Notes: generated from the sequence alone by a model not told the origin. A stretch of DNA of 64,000 nucleotides from Morella rubra (GCA_003952965.2 CM025856.1:1599310-1663309), one strand, 5' to 3'; counted from the first letter of the stretch, positions 1 through 13,575 are shown. Numbers and translations are program-made.

Positions 1-1315
1 CCAACTTTATTGATTACCAAGTGGGTCATTTTCTCAGCAATATTAATTCAAAGTTTGGAAATGATTGATTAGTCTAAGAACTGGGTGTGCGACAATTAGT
101 GCAAAAGTGCAACACTTAAATTGGGCATTAGGGAAAGGAAGACGGCCTTAATAATTGGAGTTCAGCAGAGCTAAAATGTGAGAGGCTGAGAGCTCTGACT
201 TACAATAATGCAGAGTTAGTAGCCCACTTCCCATTTCAAATTTGAATCGCCAGGGAGAGATTGCTCAAGAACGTGGAATGGAAAGCATCCGGAATCGATT
301 TCATGCAAATTTTGAACCATTTCATGCCAAATGGACCCACAGAACTTGCATAAAAGAAGCAAGCGATGGGACTGCGGTGGGTCCATGACAGAGCAGGGAT
401 TCATCTGCTGCATGGGCTAAGAACAGAGGACCACGAGGGGGACCTCCAATCCATATCAGTAGTTTTATGGGCTTTGGAAGTTAAGAGATTTTCTTACACA
501 AGAGGCTGATTCAAAATATGGGCCAGATGTGCATAGCAATAGTTGGAGCACAAATGACAGCTTTAATAGGGCGCCAGAAATATTCGATATAGAAAGGTCA
601 ATTTCCATTCCCTAAATCCTGGAGACTTTTCGTTTAGTGTACTTGCAAATAGGCGTGCAGGGTTCCTTCTTTTCGGCTTGCTAGCTCTATGGGATGCAGT
701 TGAAATGCATAATGTCCAACATGACATCCACTAGGCCTCTCTGAATCTCTGAAGCTTGTAGTTGTAGTGGATTAAAACGACAAAGGAATGATCTAACTCT
801 GGCCAACCGGCACCAGCTTATTCCACCTCCACTATAAAAGCACAATTTTTGTTTTTTTTTCAGTGGAGACCCCTATGAACATTGTGAAACAAGAAAAATT
901 CTAAAAGGTGCTTAATTGATCAATAACTGGAACTTTCGAAATAGATTCTGCTCCTCCCAACACGAATTTAAGAGAAAAAAAAAACTAAAAGTGAGTTGGG
1001 ATACGAAAGGGATCATAATAATGCATAGAAATACTAATTAAAAGATTTTCCAAACTAATTGGATGTCCTCTGTTCAAAAAGTATTCATCTGAGTACTGTA
1101 AACAACTACCCATTGAACCAAAGTTAGTTACAAGATCCAGCTTCCTAGTTCCTACAGAACTAGAAATTTAGTCTTCAGACAAAAAACCTCCTGCCTTAGC
1201 TCGCCCCAGGTTAAGAGGTGAATTAGAGTGAAACTGTGCCAGGGTCAGATGCGAGGGTCAGCTTGGACAATGCCACAGCAAGAACTTTGGGTGATGTTAA
1301 CTGTTGGGTCACATG
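1..1315. other. Intergenic DNA downstream of the AIL gene
   Basis: No gene is supported here. Reading frames are short (65 aa or less), without domain-like content. The part next to position 1316 must contain the 3' untranslated region of the minus-strand AIL gene, but no poly(A) signal could be fixed. A TATA-like CTATAAAAG at about 832-840 lies in non-coding sequence and has no gene in frame behind it. Confidence 0.5.
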
Positions 1316-4300
1316 TTAATAGGACTGGTGAGGCCATAAGAAGAACTCAGCTGACGTTGGAAACATATTGGTCGGAGTTGGGGTGGTTGAAGAGCCGGGA
1401 GAGTCCGACGTGCCGGTGTTATTAGGCTGAAGGTGCTGGAAAAGATGGTGATGATACAATGCCGTCATAGCATCGATTGGAATTCCACACGGAATCGCAG
1501 GAAGGGGCTGAATGGAAGCAAAATTGATACTGCTGCTGCTGCTGCCACTGCCGCTGCCACACTGGGGTTGCTGAATAGGAGGCTTCTGTTCTGATTCTAG
1601 TGAGAGCTTCAAGCGCTTTGCAGCCCCACCAATGGGCAGAGAACTCTTGGCAATGGCTTCAACATCATACCTGTTCATCTCAAAATTGGTCACGGCATTT
1701 GCACCCCTAAACTTTATCGCTGCAATATCATATGCCTCTGCTGCTTCCTCTTCGGTGGCTGCCACCATTTAAACAAAATTTAGTTAAGGAGATGAACATG
1801 CTCATATCTCAGGCCCCAATTTTCCACAGAGAGATCTTTGTACAATTAGAAGGCCTCTCAAAGACAATAAAAGGATTGCTCAGATTCTATTTGCTAAAAC
1901 TAGACGGGGCTTAAAGACCCCTGATCATTACTTCTATTCTTGTAGAGCAATATATCCAAAGCTAAAGCTACATAATCAATTACCAAAGGTTCCAAGGTAT
2001 AGGTCTTTGTTGCCAGCAACTCGGCCTATCCTCGCTTGCCATCGACCCTGTTGATGATGCCTGGAGCATAAAAATAATACATCACAAATGAATGAAAAAA
2101 ATAAAGCACACGGGGAAAAAAATCTTCCACTATCAGCAATGCACAAAGATTCAATTGCATATAAATGGCCAGACCTTGTCACACCCCTGTATATAGAGGC
2201 CCCCCTTGAAAAACCGCTACTTTTCCTACAAGTGAGAGTAATTGAAAAAATTAGAGCAAATGCTTAATTTATATAAGAATAAGTTAAACACAGACCAAAA
2301 GTTGAACAAATATACGGTGGTACGAAGCTTACCTTCTCAGCGATGCAATGAATTCTTGCTTGGTCACATGTTTCATCTCTTCCAATTCTTTGCTGTAATT
2401 CGAAACCTTAAAAAGAGAAGCCAATTTACAGGGTGATTTAAGTTCCATGTTACAGGCTACGTGGTTTTCCATGCAGAAACAAAGGTATCCTTCCATAGAA
2501 TAGTTTAGAACATTAGAAACGTGTACGCATAACTTACAGGAAAGTTGGTTGTTGCAGTGGGACCCCAGTATTTCAGGGCGGCCAAATCATAAGCCCTAGC
2601 TGCCTTTTCTTCCTTGTCATATCCACCTGGTAGCATACACCACGTCATTATACGATATTCGAATAAATTACAACTAACAAAGCACCGGATTACTACACTC
2701 CAAAGCAAAATAAGGAAAAGCGTGAGGAAAACCTCTTACCCAAGTATACTGAAGAACGAATTCAACAAAGAGTAGAAGCCAGATATCCAAGATCCACGTC
2801 ACATGCAAAAGGAAAAGGCAAGAACGTGAGTATTAGCTAATAGATTGGTCAAAATTTTCTGCCTCAAAATTTATATTTCCATCCAAATACAATAAATAAT
2901 AAAAAAAAAAAAGTGTCTTGCATGCGATAGCATAGGCTCCAGAAAGACTGTCAAAGTGTCAATGAGGGCTCAATAAATAATAGTTCCTTTTCGATCTGCA
3001 GTGGATTGTCATTTTCAATACTTTTTCTGTTTTGAACTTGTGCTTATGTGACGGTCCATGCCCAAACACACTCTTCTCGTACATGCATCCAATGGGTGCA
3101 TTGTATAGCCATTTATTCAAGCCCAAATTTTAATTATGGAAGGTTAGCAGGAAATAAGAAAACAACTTCTGGTGTGGTAATTGCTTCTCTTGATTATTAT
3201 TTTTGCCCTCCCTCGCCACAGTTCCCTGACAGTACGAACCAGAATCTTAGCCCACATGACCACTCTCCACCAGACCCACTTCCAACCAATTTCGGCGACA
3301 ATAGTGGGCACTTTAGTTTTTAAGTTCAAGTTTGAAATGGGTGCTGGGGTCAAAGGCAGACTTGCTGCGGGTGCGCGAAAGCGAAAGCAAAAGTTAAAGC
3401 TAACCCAGAAGGTATCAGGCTAGTGTTCAGACACATTATTGAAGTCTGCAAAGTCTGGTGAATGGGTGGTGGGTTTGGGGACTCGACATCGACCAGCATG
3501 GTGGATACGGACCCAGATGTACCCAGGTGGGGGTAGAGAAGATAAGAGAGTGAAAGAAAGACAGCGCCCGATTAAGATATGGAAAACCAATGAACAAAAC
3601 GGCGGCACCTCTGATCAAATCAATGTGATAGAAAAGAAAGAGAAAGAAATTTCAGAACTGTGACAAGTACCAGTGCAGCACGTATATACCATCAGTCAAT
3701 CATGAAAGACAGATGGGAAAGAAAAATAAGGAAGTTTTATATAATCTTGTATTTATATATCATTCGAGAGAGAGAGAGAGGACCTTGACGGCCTTTCCTA
3801 GCCTGACCCTCTCTTCTACAGCTGTTATCCCACAGATGCGCTTCATATCTACCCGTCCACCGGTGTCTGCATCAATGCATATAAAACAAAAGTTAGAAAT
3901 GTACAAATTATTCCAATTTCCAATATAAAAAAATTTCCATTTTTATTTTAAAATTATTTTACCAAACGACCCCCACTATTCCTCCTAAAAATCTTCCATC
4001 TCAAACAGCAAATTACATTTTAAAAGAGATCATTAGAATATACTTCCAAATTAAAGTAGATACAGCAATTGGTGTCTCTATTCTCCCTGTCATATGGTAT
4101 TGTCTCAATCAAAATTAATCAAAGACCACTACACTCTACACGTTGACTATTTTATGTTTTCTAAGGCCATAAGTAGCTTTAACAATTTCCCAACCCCCCA
4201 CACAAAATCAACACCCAAACAATCAAGTGAAATAATAATGGTAATAACAATAACAAATATCACTGCGAAAAAGACTAGGATTATGTTACTGAGTGGGACC

Positions 4301-5605
4301 TGGTGACACCTCTGTAGATTGAAGTTCGCTGACCAAAAGTATCAGCGATCTTCTTAGTGCTATCAGTCTCAACCGTAACAATGGCCTTCTCAGAGCTTTG
4401 AGCGACCCCAAGGGACAAAGACCCAGTGGCACCGTTTGAGAAAGCCAACTCGTTCCCAGTTGACTCAATCGATTGACCGCCAAACTCGGCGCAAGCGAGC
4501 TGGTTCCTAGCCATCGATGCCGAGTCATCCACTTCAGAGCCCGAGTTAGTTGAGAAAGCTTGAAACCCAGCTAGTGCTTTCAGATCCTGCTGATCGTTGA
4601 AGTATGCTGAGCCTTGGTCGTAGATTTGGGTCAGGGACGAGTCCTGGGTCTCGGTTTGGCTGTCCGAGTACCGAACCATCGATGACGAATCGCCAAGAAA
4701 ATCTTCGAGCTTTGGAACAGGGTGGTTTTGGCTTTGTGGATCGATGAAGCTTGTGAGAATAGATGAATCCACTAAGCTTTGCGCTTGAGCTGCTTTGGCT
4801 TCGTTTTCTTCTCCTTCTGTATAGAAGAGTTGGGGCTTGGGGTTTGTCCAGCCTACATGAAAAACGTAAACGGTAATCAGGAGCATTCATGACAGGCAAG
4901 ATGATTCAGTAACTCGACAAGATTTGCCAATATTTCGATGTTTGCTTAACCGTATCCATTGGGTTGCAGAGAAAATTCCAGATAGGAAATGTGGGGATTA
5001 CATATCTTCCATCCTAGATTTACGGACTGAAAAACATCATTGACTTCATAGAACCTACGACATCCTATTCTATAGCTCAGCTTTGACAGGAAATGATGAA
5101 GAGAACCCTCAACTTCTGAAAGCAGGGAAAACACAAAACATCTTTCAGACCCCCATTAAATATGGTTTCTCTCAAGTTCCTCAGCAAACAAACAGAAGTC
5201 TAGATAGAGTGTGGGGGTTTTCACCAGACTAGAAATTTCATGAGACCGTGATTTACGTATTAGAGAAACAGTGAGCTTTGAGAGCAAATCGTTTGTCTGA
5301 TTGCTGGAAAACTCAAAAGAAATGGGACTTCGAAGACCCATAGCACGTATTTTTTTCATTACGTACTTTTCACAAGTTAAATACCAGCATATTCTTCTTT
5401 TCCCCAATATCTAAGCAGCCAAACAGGACTAACAGGTCTTACACTGAGAGAAATAGTTGGGTTTACCATTTGCGTAGAAGTTATCGATCAAGTAATGAGG
5501 AGAGGCAGTGGAGGAGCTCTCATAGTTCATGAACTGCGATTCGGAGGACCTCAGCATTTCCATCGGAGACAGCGAGAAAGATAACCAATTAGTCGTAGGA
5601 CCCAT
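1316..5605 (-). CDS. AIL6: AINTEGUMENTA-LIKE double-AP2 transcription factor, AIL6/AIL7 (PLT3/PLT7) type
   Basis: Coding exons on the complement: 5467-5605, 4300-4852, 3784-3866, 2740-2748, 2538-2626, 2333-2406, 2175-2225, 1984-2060, 1316-1758. The sum is 1518 nt, giving 505 aa, all introns GT-AG. The start at 5605 gives [18 protein letters not shown], matching the conserved N-terminal motif of this family. PKLEDFLG (residues 93-100) is another euANT-type motif. AP2 repeat 1 runs from about residue 225 ([20 protein letters not shown]) to 291, and repeat 2 from about 327 to 384, joined by a linker with [10 protein letters not shown]. The C-terminus [11 protein letters not shown] and the [12 protein letters not shown] stretch are characteristic of AIL6/AIL7 rather than ANT, AIL1 or AIL5. 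Members are nuclear DNA-binding proteins acting in meristem maintenance, phyllotaxis and organ growth (family knowledge). AIL6 and AIL7 cannot be separated here. The length is closer to what I recall for AIL7 (about 500 aa). Confidence 0.95.
2740..2748 (-). other. AIL6: 9-nt microexon of the AIL gene
   Basis: On the complement, TATACTTGG lies between acceptor TTCTTCAG and donor GTAAGA. With the G left from exon 3 (ends 3784) and the GT opening the next exon (starts 2626) it encodes V-Y-L-G inside AP2 repeat 1. Without it the conserved RQVYLGGYD core is lost although the frame is kept. Tiny exons at this place are known in AP2/ANT genes. Confidence 0.93.
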
Positions 5606-6528
5606 TTTTTTTCCTTATGCTTAGGGAGTCCTTTTTCTACTCTCGCCCGTTCTCTTAAATCTGAAGAGCAACCAAACACAATGAATCTTCGCGTCACAAA
5701 TAAAGAAACATTTCTAAGGTAACAAACAAACAAAGTAAAACCAACTCTTAACCCCGAAACGTAAATTACCTCAGCCGTTACTAAAGGTCCTTCATCTGGG
5801 GTCAAAACACAGTTAAGCAGCAGTACGATAACCACGAAGCTGAATCAGTCCAAAACCAGCTGATGTGATGGACAAGCTCCTAAAGTTTCAGCTAAATAGG
5901 TAACTAGCAACACTATCCATGCAAAACCAAACCCACGGATTCAAAGACGCGTCAAAAACTGCAACACTCACTTTCGATAGAAGAGACTGGGTGGGGGGAA
6001 GCAGAAGCAGAAGCAGGTGTAAGCTTGTAAATGGGAGGGTCGAGCGGTAACAGGTGCCAACCGGCGTAAAACCAGAGCGAGAGCGAGAGAGAGGAGCTGA
6101 GAAAGCAAGAGTTTCAGAAAGAGAACGAGAGAACGAAAGGGGGATTAATAAACATATAAATATAGAGTCGGAAGATTAAAATATGAAGGAAGTGACTTTT
6201 GGCTCTGCGCGGAAGAAAATTTGTCTGAAACAGGCTCGCGAAAGATCCGGGCTAGCGGAAATTGGAGACTTTTGCTATGGTGATCGTTTTGGTTTTTCTT
6301 GTGCTTGCTTTTGACCTTTTTGCCCTTATTTTTATTATATTTGGAAGTTGAGATTTCTACACACTTGTCTTACATGCACCATTCTACATCTATTCCTACT
6401 GGGACTATAAAAAACTATTACTGTCTCCTCGGGTCCGAGTTTGATGTGATGCAGATCAATGGCCCCGGAAAAATAAAAATAAAAACAATTAAATTAAATA
6501 AAAATAAACGTGGCAAAACATTAGCCTC
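5606..6528. other. AIL 5' leader and promoter region
   Basis: This is sequence upstream of the AIL start. It contains a CT-rich stretch on the coding (minus) strand at about 6075-6135, typical of plant leaders, and an AT-rich TATATTTATA on the minus strand at about 6154-6165 that could be a core promoter. A possible leader-intron donor (GAAAGTGAGT, about 5970) was seen but no acceptor was chosen. No protein is supported. Confidence 0.35.
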
Positions 6529-7322
6529 CAAATCAAATTTCTGGTTTTTAATTACAATAATAAATCAAAAACTCGTTTAAGGAGTGCCCAAAAAATATTT
6601 AGAAAAATAAATAAACAAAAAGAGAGACAGTATTATCTTACAATGTATTAATTGTGAATAAAAAAGGAAGGAGCCGTAGCAATTCTTTTTGGCGTGGTTA
6701 TAGGAATATTCTCGTTGCAGAATATTTGGTTTGAGTCATAGTTATTGTCTAATAAGCAAGTCCATCACCAAAGGACCAACAAGACTATCAAAAAGTCTCA
6801 AGCTCATCTATTAAGCTCAAGGTCAGGCTTTACTTTCGCAAGTGATTTCAACTTATGTCTGCACTAACTCCGTACCTTGAATAATAAATCATAGGATACT
6901 AATTAGGCTACAACTCTGCTAGCAAATCAAATTTCTGTTTTTAATTACAATAATAAATCAAAAACTCGTTTAAGGAGTGCCCAAAAAATATTTAGAAAAA
7001 TAAATAAACAAAAAGAGAGACAGTATTATCTTACAATGTATTAATTGTGAATAAAAAAGGAAGGAGCCGTAGCAATTCTTTTTGGCGTGGTTATAGGAAT
7101 ATTCTCGTTGCAGAATATTTGGTTTGAGTCATAGTTATTGTCTAATAAGCAAGTCCATCACCAAAGGACCAACAAGACTATCAAAAAGTCTCAAGCTCAT
7201 CTATTAAGCTCAAGGTCTGGCTTTACTTTCGCAAGTGATTTCAACTTATGTCTGCACTCGAACTCCGTACCTTGAGGATAATAAATCATAGATGATACTA
7301 ATTAGGCTACAACTCTGCTAGC
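6529..7322 (-). repeat. ~394-bp tandem duplication with tRNA-like A and B boxes (SINE-like)
   Basis: Unit 1 spans about 6529-6922 and unit 2 about 6923-7322, with only a few differences. On the minus strand unit 2 reads GTAGCCTAATTAGTA at 7296-7310, like an RNA polymerase III A box, and GAGTTCGAGTGC at 7254-7265, like a B box, about 30-45 bases apart as in tRNA genes. In unit 1 the A-box copy is kept but the B-box copy has lost bases (about 6867-6875). The rest has no tRNA fold and no long reading frame. A tRNA-derived SINE that was later tandemly duplicated is an inference. Confidence 0.6.
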
Positions 7323-10282
7323 ACAATGTATTAATATTCGCTTTGTTATAAGATCTGGCCATCTATTTTTTTATATTTCAATAATATGGCCAGACTATAT
7401 TAAAATTTTATAATTTCTTTGTTGTTGCTTTTCACTTTCAACGTTTATTAGTTGACATGAATATATATATGTAATTGCTAATTACTTTTATTATTTTCTG
7501 CTCCTGAAAAATGCCAAACTAATGTCACGAAAATTAGCTTTTTGGCCAATGAACAGGAAAATCGGGAACAGTGATGCCGATCACCGGGCTCCTTTCATTT
7601 GGTGACTCGGAGGTCCCCCGCTTTCATGGCAGGTGATTTGGGAACCATCTATAAAGTAGTGTCTGCGTTTCATGTGTCCCTCGTATGCTACACAAGTCTA
7701 GACCGGCAAGACTATGTAGTGGCCTGTCTGATTAATTTCTGCGGGATCCAATGTGTATCAACAATTACATCAATTTCTTAATATTTGTTTGTTTTGATTA
7801 CTCCCCATTTTGTCGCTTTAAACATTAAAATTCCCATGTGGAATTAATATATAATTAAAATCAAGACTTCACAGATTCAGGGGTTAATAAGTTTAATTTT
7901 GTGAATGTTAGTGAGGAATACGCTTCAAATTCAAATTTTCATCCTCCAACTTAGAAGCTAATGCTATTTCGGAGTCTAAACAATCAATTTAGTCACGTTA
8001 CACTATTAAATTATCAAAATTTATCAATTTGCGTCATTTAATCACATATTACAATTACAATAAACGCAAATCAACTAGGCAGGATATTGTTAGTTGGATC
8101 CTATTGAAACATGCATATTTATTAATTTTGATAGTTCATAAACACTAGGTGACACAATCTTGACGAATAAATTCTATGAAAAGATTCATGTTTATGAATC
8201 TTAGTAATTTGATGACAAAATTGATAATTTAGATACCAAAATAATACTTATACCATCGTTTTAGAGGCGAAAAAATGAAATTTCTCTTAAATTAAACAAA
8301 ATAAAGATAAAACACTTCTTCCGAGCAAAAATTATTCATATTAATTGGAATTTTCTTTCGTTATGTTCATGACCAAAAACAATCCGTTGTCCTTATTGAC
8401 AAGTACTGTATAATAAATAATAAGCCATTTATTTTATTTTTCACCGTAAGAATTTATGATGAACTATTGTTATTTCGGAAACATATATTAATTTTCCCCA
8501 CCTGAATTCGTATTTGGTTTAATTTTTATTCTAATTGGGTGCTGTTTGTTGATCAAAATTTGCCCAATAATCAGTTGAAACCCAATTGGATTCTAATCAG
8601 GAATGAAACATTGGGAGCGTATCATAACATCATTACTATTAATCTTACAAGTCCTTTCCAAAAGAAGTAAGATGCGGGACCGAATGTTTGTCATGATAGT
8701 TCGGTGCTTTTTGTTGCTACTTGACTCATTTATATATTAATAATATATATAACCAGAGAAACTGAACCGAAACCAGCTGACCACTTTTAGGCTACATTTG
8801 TGTCTATAACTCTCTCTCTCTCTCTCTCTTTCCTCCAAGGGAACTTACAAGTTTTGGAGTAATCGCTACAGGACGACGGAGCAGATGTGTACAAACGAAA
8901 CACGTAGAGAAGGATCATTTGTTGGGGCTTCGGCGAAGACTGCAGCGCTAGTACGCAAGCAAAGTTGGAGCTTTTCCCTGTCTTGACGTTTCTGTTGGTT
9001 TCGCAGAAGGGTCCCAGCTGATTCTGCATGAGACGTGGCTTCCAGTTGCCTTAACTGATAGGGACACCTGGTTGTGGAGTTATGGCTCATTGCATGCAGT
9101 TCCTTCCTTCCTTAGCTTACTTCTTCTTCCCCAAACGCTCTGTTCGGTTGTGCTTATTTAATGGATATCGGGATGCTAAACGCTCTGTTTGGCTATACTT
9201 ATTTAATCGATAAGAGGATACCACTTAATCTAAAATTTAGACACATTGGTTTAGACCCAAACTATGTTAATTCACTCAATTCAATCTCCCGATCGTAACG
9301 GATCCTTTTTTAACTCAACTTCCTCTTGGAAGATCCATTTTGTGTCATGTTACACAACTTGCATCCCCTTTTGATCTCTTCCCTTCACATGGAGGCTCCA
9401 TCTTGTAAGATCTTTTTTTTCTCGAGTTTCTCTAGTATCGTTTATAAGTTTATACCTAATTATGCTATATTACCTACTTACATTTATGATTTCGTTTCCA
9501 TGTGGGATAACATTTGTCCCCATTTCGTCAAAGAAACGAGTTGCATTACATCTAATGGGAACGTAAACAAGAGAGAATTGTTCGAGCGTTGTGCTTAAGA
9601 TACTGATGGTTAGGATCATGTGCATCGCCACCCTATCTCGTATATTAAATTGTGTATATTATTACCAAGTTGCGACTATGCTGACTTGCTTTGTACATCC
9701 TCTTGAAACCGCATGTGACATCACACGTGCTGCATCCAGACAAAGGGAATGTGTACAGCGTACTCCACACACATATATATATAAATTATAACAAAGTTTA
9801 TAGAGCTTAAAGTACACGTCTCTCTAGTAGTCCAATATCCATGTACAAAATTCTTAAAAACGTTTTGTATATGAGCAAAATCCTTGCCATATATGATATA
9901 TATCCCCGCTTCTCGACTTTTGATATCGAGCCACATTTTCAACACGTGGCGGTGCACAGTACGATCCTCGTTGTAGTCATCATCTAGCTATCTACCATAT
10001 CTGATTTATTGGTGAAGGGGAGTGATTAACTTGTATATATATATATATACCCACTTCATATAAAATTGTTCGTGGCTTCGTGCCATCCATCAACAATATG
10101 GGTTGGGAAGAATATTTTGATAGCTCTTCATTCTCTCACGAGGTCTTCTATATCAGAAACTCGCTCGCCAACTCTTCATGTCGGCATACTACCTAAGTCG
10201 ATCAATACCAATTTCAATATACGGAATTTAAAGAACTTAATGGACAAGTCATATACTCTGCACTAAAAAAAAATAAAACATA
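7323..10282. other. AT-rich intergenic DNA
   Basis: No gene is supported. Contents noted: a CT microsatellite at about 8809-8830; an imperfect direct repeat of about 50 bp at 9130-9215 built on AACGCTCTGTT(C/T)GG; and AT microsatellites near 9773-9783 and 10034-10050. Open frames are 60-90 aa without recognisable motifs. Confidence 0.5.
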
Positions 10283-10443
10283 GGGGGTGTTGTTTGCCAA
10301 ACTTTTGAGGAATATTTTAAAATTTTAGAAATTTATTGATTTATTGATTGTGAAAGTTGTGAATGTGTGTAAGTTAAAAATTTTGAAATGTGTTTATATT
10401 ACTGAAAATTTTCATGCTCCAAAATATTGGGGTAACAAACTGC
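10283..10443. mobile_element. Small MITE, family copy 1
   Basis: About 160 bp, beginning GGGGGTGTTGTTTGCCAAA and ending TTGGGGTAACAAACTGC. The whole length resembles the reverse complement of 51692-51872, including the internal GTGAAAGT, TGTGTAAGTTAAAAATTTTG and CCAAAATATTGGGG-like stretches. It has no coding capacity. Two dispersed copies of the same short AT-rich unit fit a non-autonomous DNA transposon. The superfamily is not certain. Confidence 0.6.
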
Positions 10444-11013
10444 TATATTTCTTCGGCTATTATTATTGGCAAATATTATTATATATACTCATTATCTTAT
10501 TTATTTGAATTTCACGCGTCCGCTCAATTGTCTTTTTTCATCCACCTTTATCGTCAAATTTGTTCTCTCTCATCATCCTCCGCCCAGCCTGTTTTGTTAG
10601 CGTTTACTGGAAAGTTCTCTTCCTATGCTAGAGCATGCTGCTCACTTGTAGCCGTTGCCTGCCACGACTACAATAACTCCCTCTGTGTCTCACGTGGAGT
10701 GTCTTGGTGTTTTTACGATTCCTTTGTCGGTTAGTCACTAGCAATCGTCACAAACACTGTCGGGTTTGGTTTCATAGTATTTACATACAACTCACCAAAG
10801 AGAAATCCTTTATGTACTGTGATTCCAATTCATAATGCAAGCCATTTAGCCTTATGTTCGTTCATAAATGTATAGGTATTAATTAAGACATCAATTTTGC
10901 TAACGTGGCATGTTTTATACAAGGAACGCTTGCATAAAAATCTTGGATTAAATTTTGTAATATGGAAGGGTAGAAATGAGAATCCACACATATAAGTCTC
11001 TAAGAGAAAATGT
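10444..11013. other. Intergenic DNA before the duplicated block
   Basis: No gene is supported. A 114-aa frame at 10390-10734 has no recognisable domain and overlaps the MITE, so it was not called. Confidence 0.45.
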
Positions 11014-12062
11014 TTAACTAGTGAATTAAATATCAGAACATTAAAGTATGTATAACATTGTGTGTATATATATTAAATGGTACGTGCATAATAAGCATAA
11101 TTACGTATAGTGTACGAGCAATAAACAATGTTTGTGAGGAGAATCCCCGCAAATGCATCCTAATCATCGTTCTTATCTTTGGCTTCTTCCTTAGCTTAAA
11201 GATCTTTTAGGCACCTATAGACTCGTGTACAAATAATCACTGTTAGCTTTTGACCTTTGACCGAAAGTCACGTGCGCTGCGCCTTTTAGTTCGAAAATGC
11301 ATCTCGATGATTTCGGTGACGCACGTGCATTCTCCTCTCCCGACATATATTAACATCATGATGTCTTTAAATGTTCATACTCTCTTTCACCTTTTAAAAT
11401 TGTCTTTTGCTATGATCGAATATTAAAATATAATCAAAATCTCACGTCCATGGTACGAAAGTGAAACTGCGCAGTTTGAGGCGGGGGTTCCCTTTGACTG
11501 ACGATTAAAGCTGCCGTCCACCTCGTGAGGTTTACCTTTTCTTTTTCGCAATGACACGTGTCATTTGCTAAATTGCTAAAAACCATACCCTAAAAAAAAT
11601 TGGAATAAACATAAATTTAGAAAAAGTTGCATTAATTTAAATAAAGCTGGTGACCTTGCTTCAAACTGATTACAACAATTTTTTTTTAATTTACTGCTTA
11701 AATTTAATGATCTAATTTAGAGATAGATAAATATAAAATTTTATAATATTAAATATTATCGGTATTAAATGTCAATTAATATTGTTTATATAACATTCAA
11801 TGTATATTATTTTTTCTTTTCTTTTAATTAGACTATTCAATTCAGGCATTTGAATTGGAGATGAGCTTAATCCGCTAGAATAGAAACTTCAAACTCGTGA
11901 GTGATGGGAGTCTTCTAGGATTCTTTCTAATCTTTTCTCTTTTTTTTTTTGTTTTTTTTTCTCAAGAGTTTTTAGATAATTTTCTCTTAATAAATCAGAA
12001 TTAATCCACAAAATGAACTTCTATATTCTATTCATAGAAATTAGCCTATAAAAGGAAGTTCT

Positions 12063-12158
12063 ACATTCTATTTTTGCTTGATTTTTCTTTGCTTACAAAT
12101 TGGGTACATTCTATTTTTGCTTGATTTTTCTTTGCTTACAAATTGGGTACATTCTATT
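12063..12158. repeat. 43-bp tandem repeat (copy 1)
   Basis: The unit starting ACATTCTATTTTTGCTTGAT recurs at 12063 and 12106 without change, with a third partial unit at 12149. The same array is in copy 2 from 24652. Confidence 0.9.
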
Positions 12159-13575
12159 AGGTACTTATATGTATGGAATGGCGATCAAATTGACATCATA
12201 TAAATAGAAGAAGAGAGATGGAATGGTTGGTCTTGAGGTTCGGCCGAACCAAAACTGGGATTGGACTTGAGGTTTCTTTCGTACTTTCGGTCTTGGTTCC
12301 ATTAAGCGGGTTTGTGGTCGATGGAAGGAGCAACATTAGGATGTCAATAAGGCCCAAGCCCAGGACCAGGCCCAGAATCATTTGGGGTGGTGCATTTTGT
12401 TGGGTCGCTCCATGTTTTAAATTGGGCCTCCTGATTGGAGCCTTCAAGGTCTTATTGTGCAATACCAACATAAAAGTGCGTCCTTCCCCAGGCGTCATTA
12501 AAGAATGGTTGGGCTTTCATATAACGTCATTTCACCATAAAATTATCTATATCCCGAAATATTGGGCCGGGCTAAACTACTAGAAACGAGGGCCACTAGT
12601 AGACCCAACTTGAATTGATTGACCAAAAAATTATATTTATGCGAAATGTTGGGCCGGGCTAAACTGTTAGAAACGAGGGCCTCTAGTAGACCTAACTTGA
12701 ATTGATTTGCCATATTCTCCTAAGATCAATTTTGTCACGATAACCTTTTGAACGTTTTGAGGGTTGGAGTTAAAGTAAAAATTCAGAGGAGTCAGTGACA
12801 CTTCATCTTGCAGTAGAGTATGATCTGCTCAATGAAAAACTAAGGTACTTCAACTTAAAACCATTTTTATCTCTTCTACGCAATTAATTTTAGGATTACG
12901 ATACTCACCAATTTGTTATCTGAATTGGATGGTTTAATTCTAAGAGAGAAAGAGATAATAGTATGAATATTTAGGTAATAATGAGTTGTATTGGTATGCG
13001 TGTAGAAAAAATATTAGGAGTATAAATTTAGAAAGTTGGATTTAAATTCTTAAATTTTTAGGCAAATGAACATGCCCTAAATTTCCAGCAACCTAAATGC
13101 TAACAATGAAATATTTATCTTCACAATTGATTAACTAAGATCCTAGATCTACATGATACTAATCAAGATAAAGATCAACACATGCAAAATCACAAGAACA
13201 TCAAACAATCAAGATAAAGAAGACACCGAGATTTTGGTTACAAAGTGAAAATCTAATGAGGTAGACTTTCTCAAAAGACAAAAACACTCTGGGTGTAGAT
13301 CACACACCAATCACTCCACTACGAACGTCTAGACTTTATAAGATGGTGATCTAAGCAAACATCCATTCACTTCAAAATCTCCCTCTCTTCGAAAAGTCAC
13401 CAATATTCCTTCTTGGGTTGGTGCTCAGCACATATGTGACAACCAACAACTCTGGTCTTGTTCTTCAATGGACACTGACGAACTCGTCAGCACTTTTTTC
13501 TCTGAAACCTTCAAGAGAAATCTTTCTTGAGAAGCCTTCAAGAATCGTCAATCTTGGTGATTCAATCTTTGTAGA

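Noticed and set aside
5395-5467. Exon 1 of AIL extended to other upstream ATGs
   Set aside because: Only the ATG at 5605 gives the conserved NWLSFSLSP start and a total length divisible by three.
10390-10734. 114-aa frame
   Set aside because: It overlaps a MITE and shows no recognisable motif, signal or splice partner.
12196-12583. Overlapping 100-aa and 121-aa frames on opposite strands, repeated in copy 2 (24785-25172)
   Set aside because: They mirror each other across a GC-richer patch, have no domain or splice context, and sit next to tandem repeats. Their conservation between copies only reflects the segment duplication.
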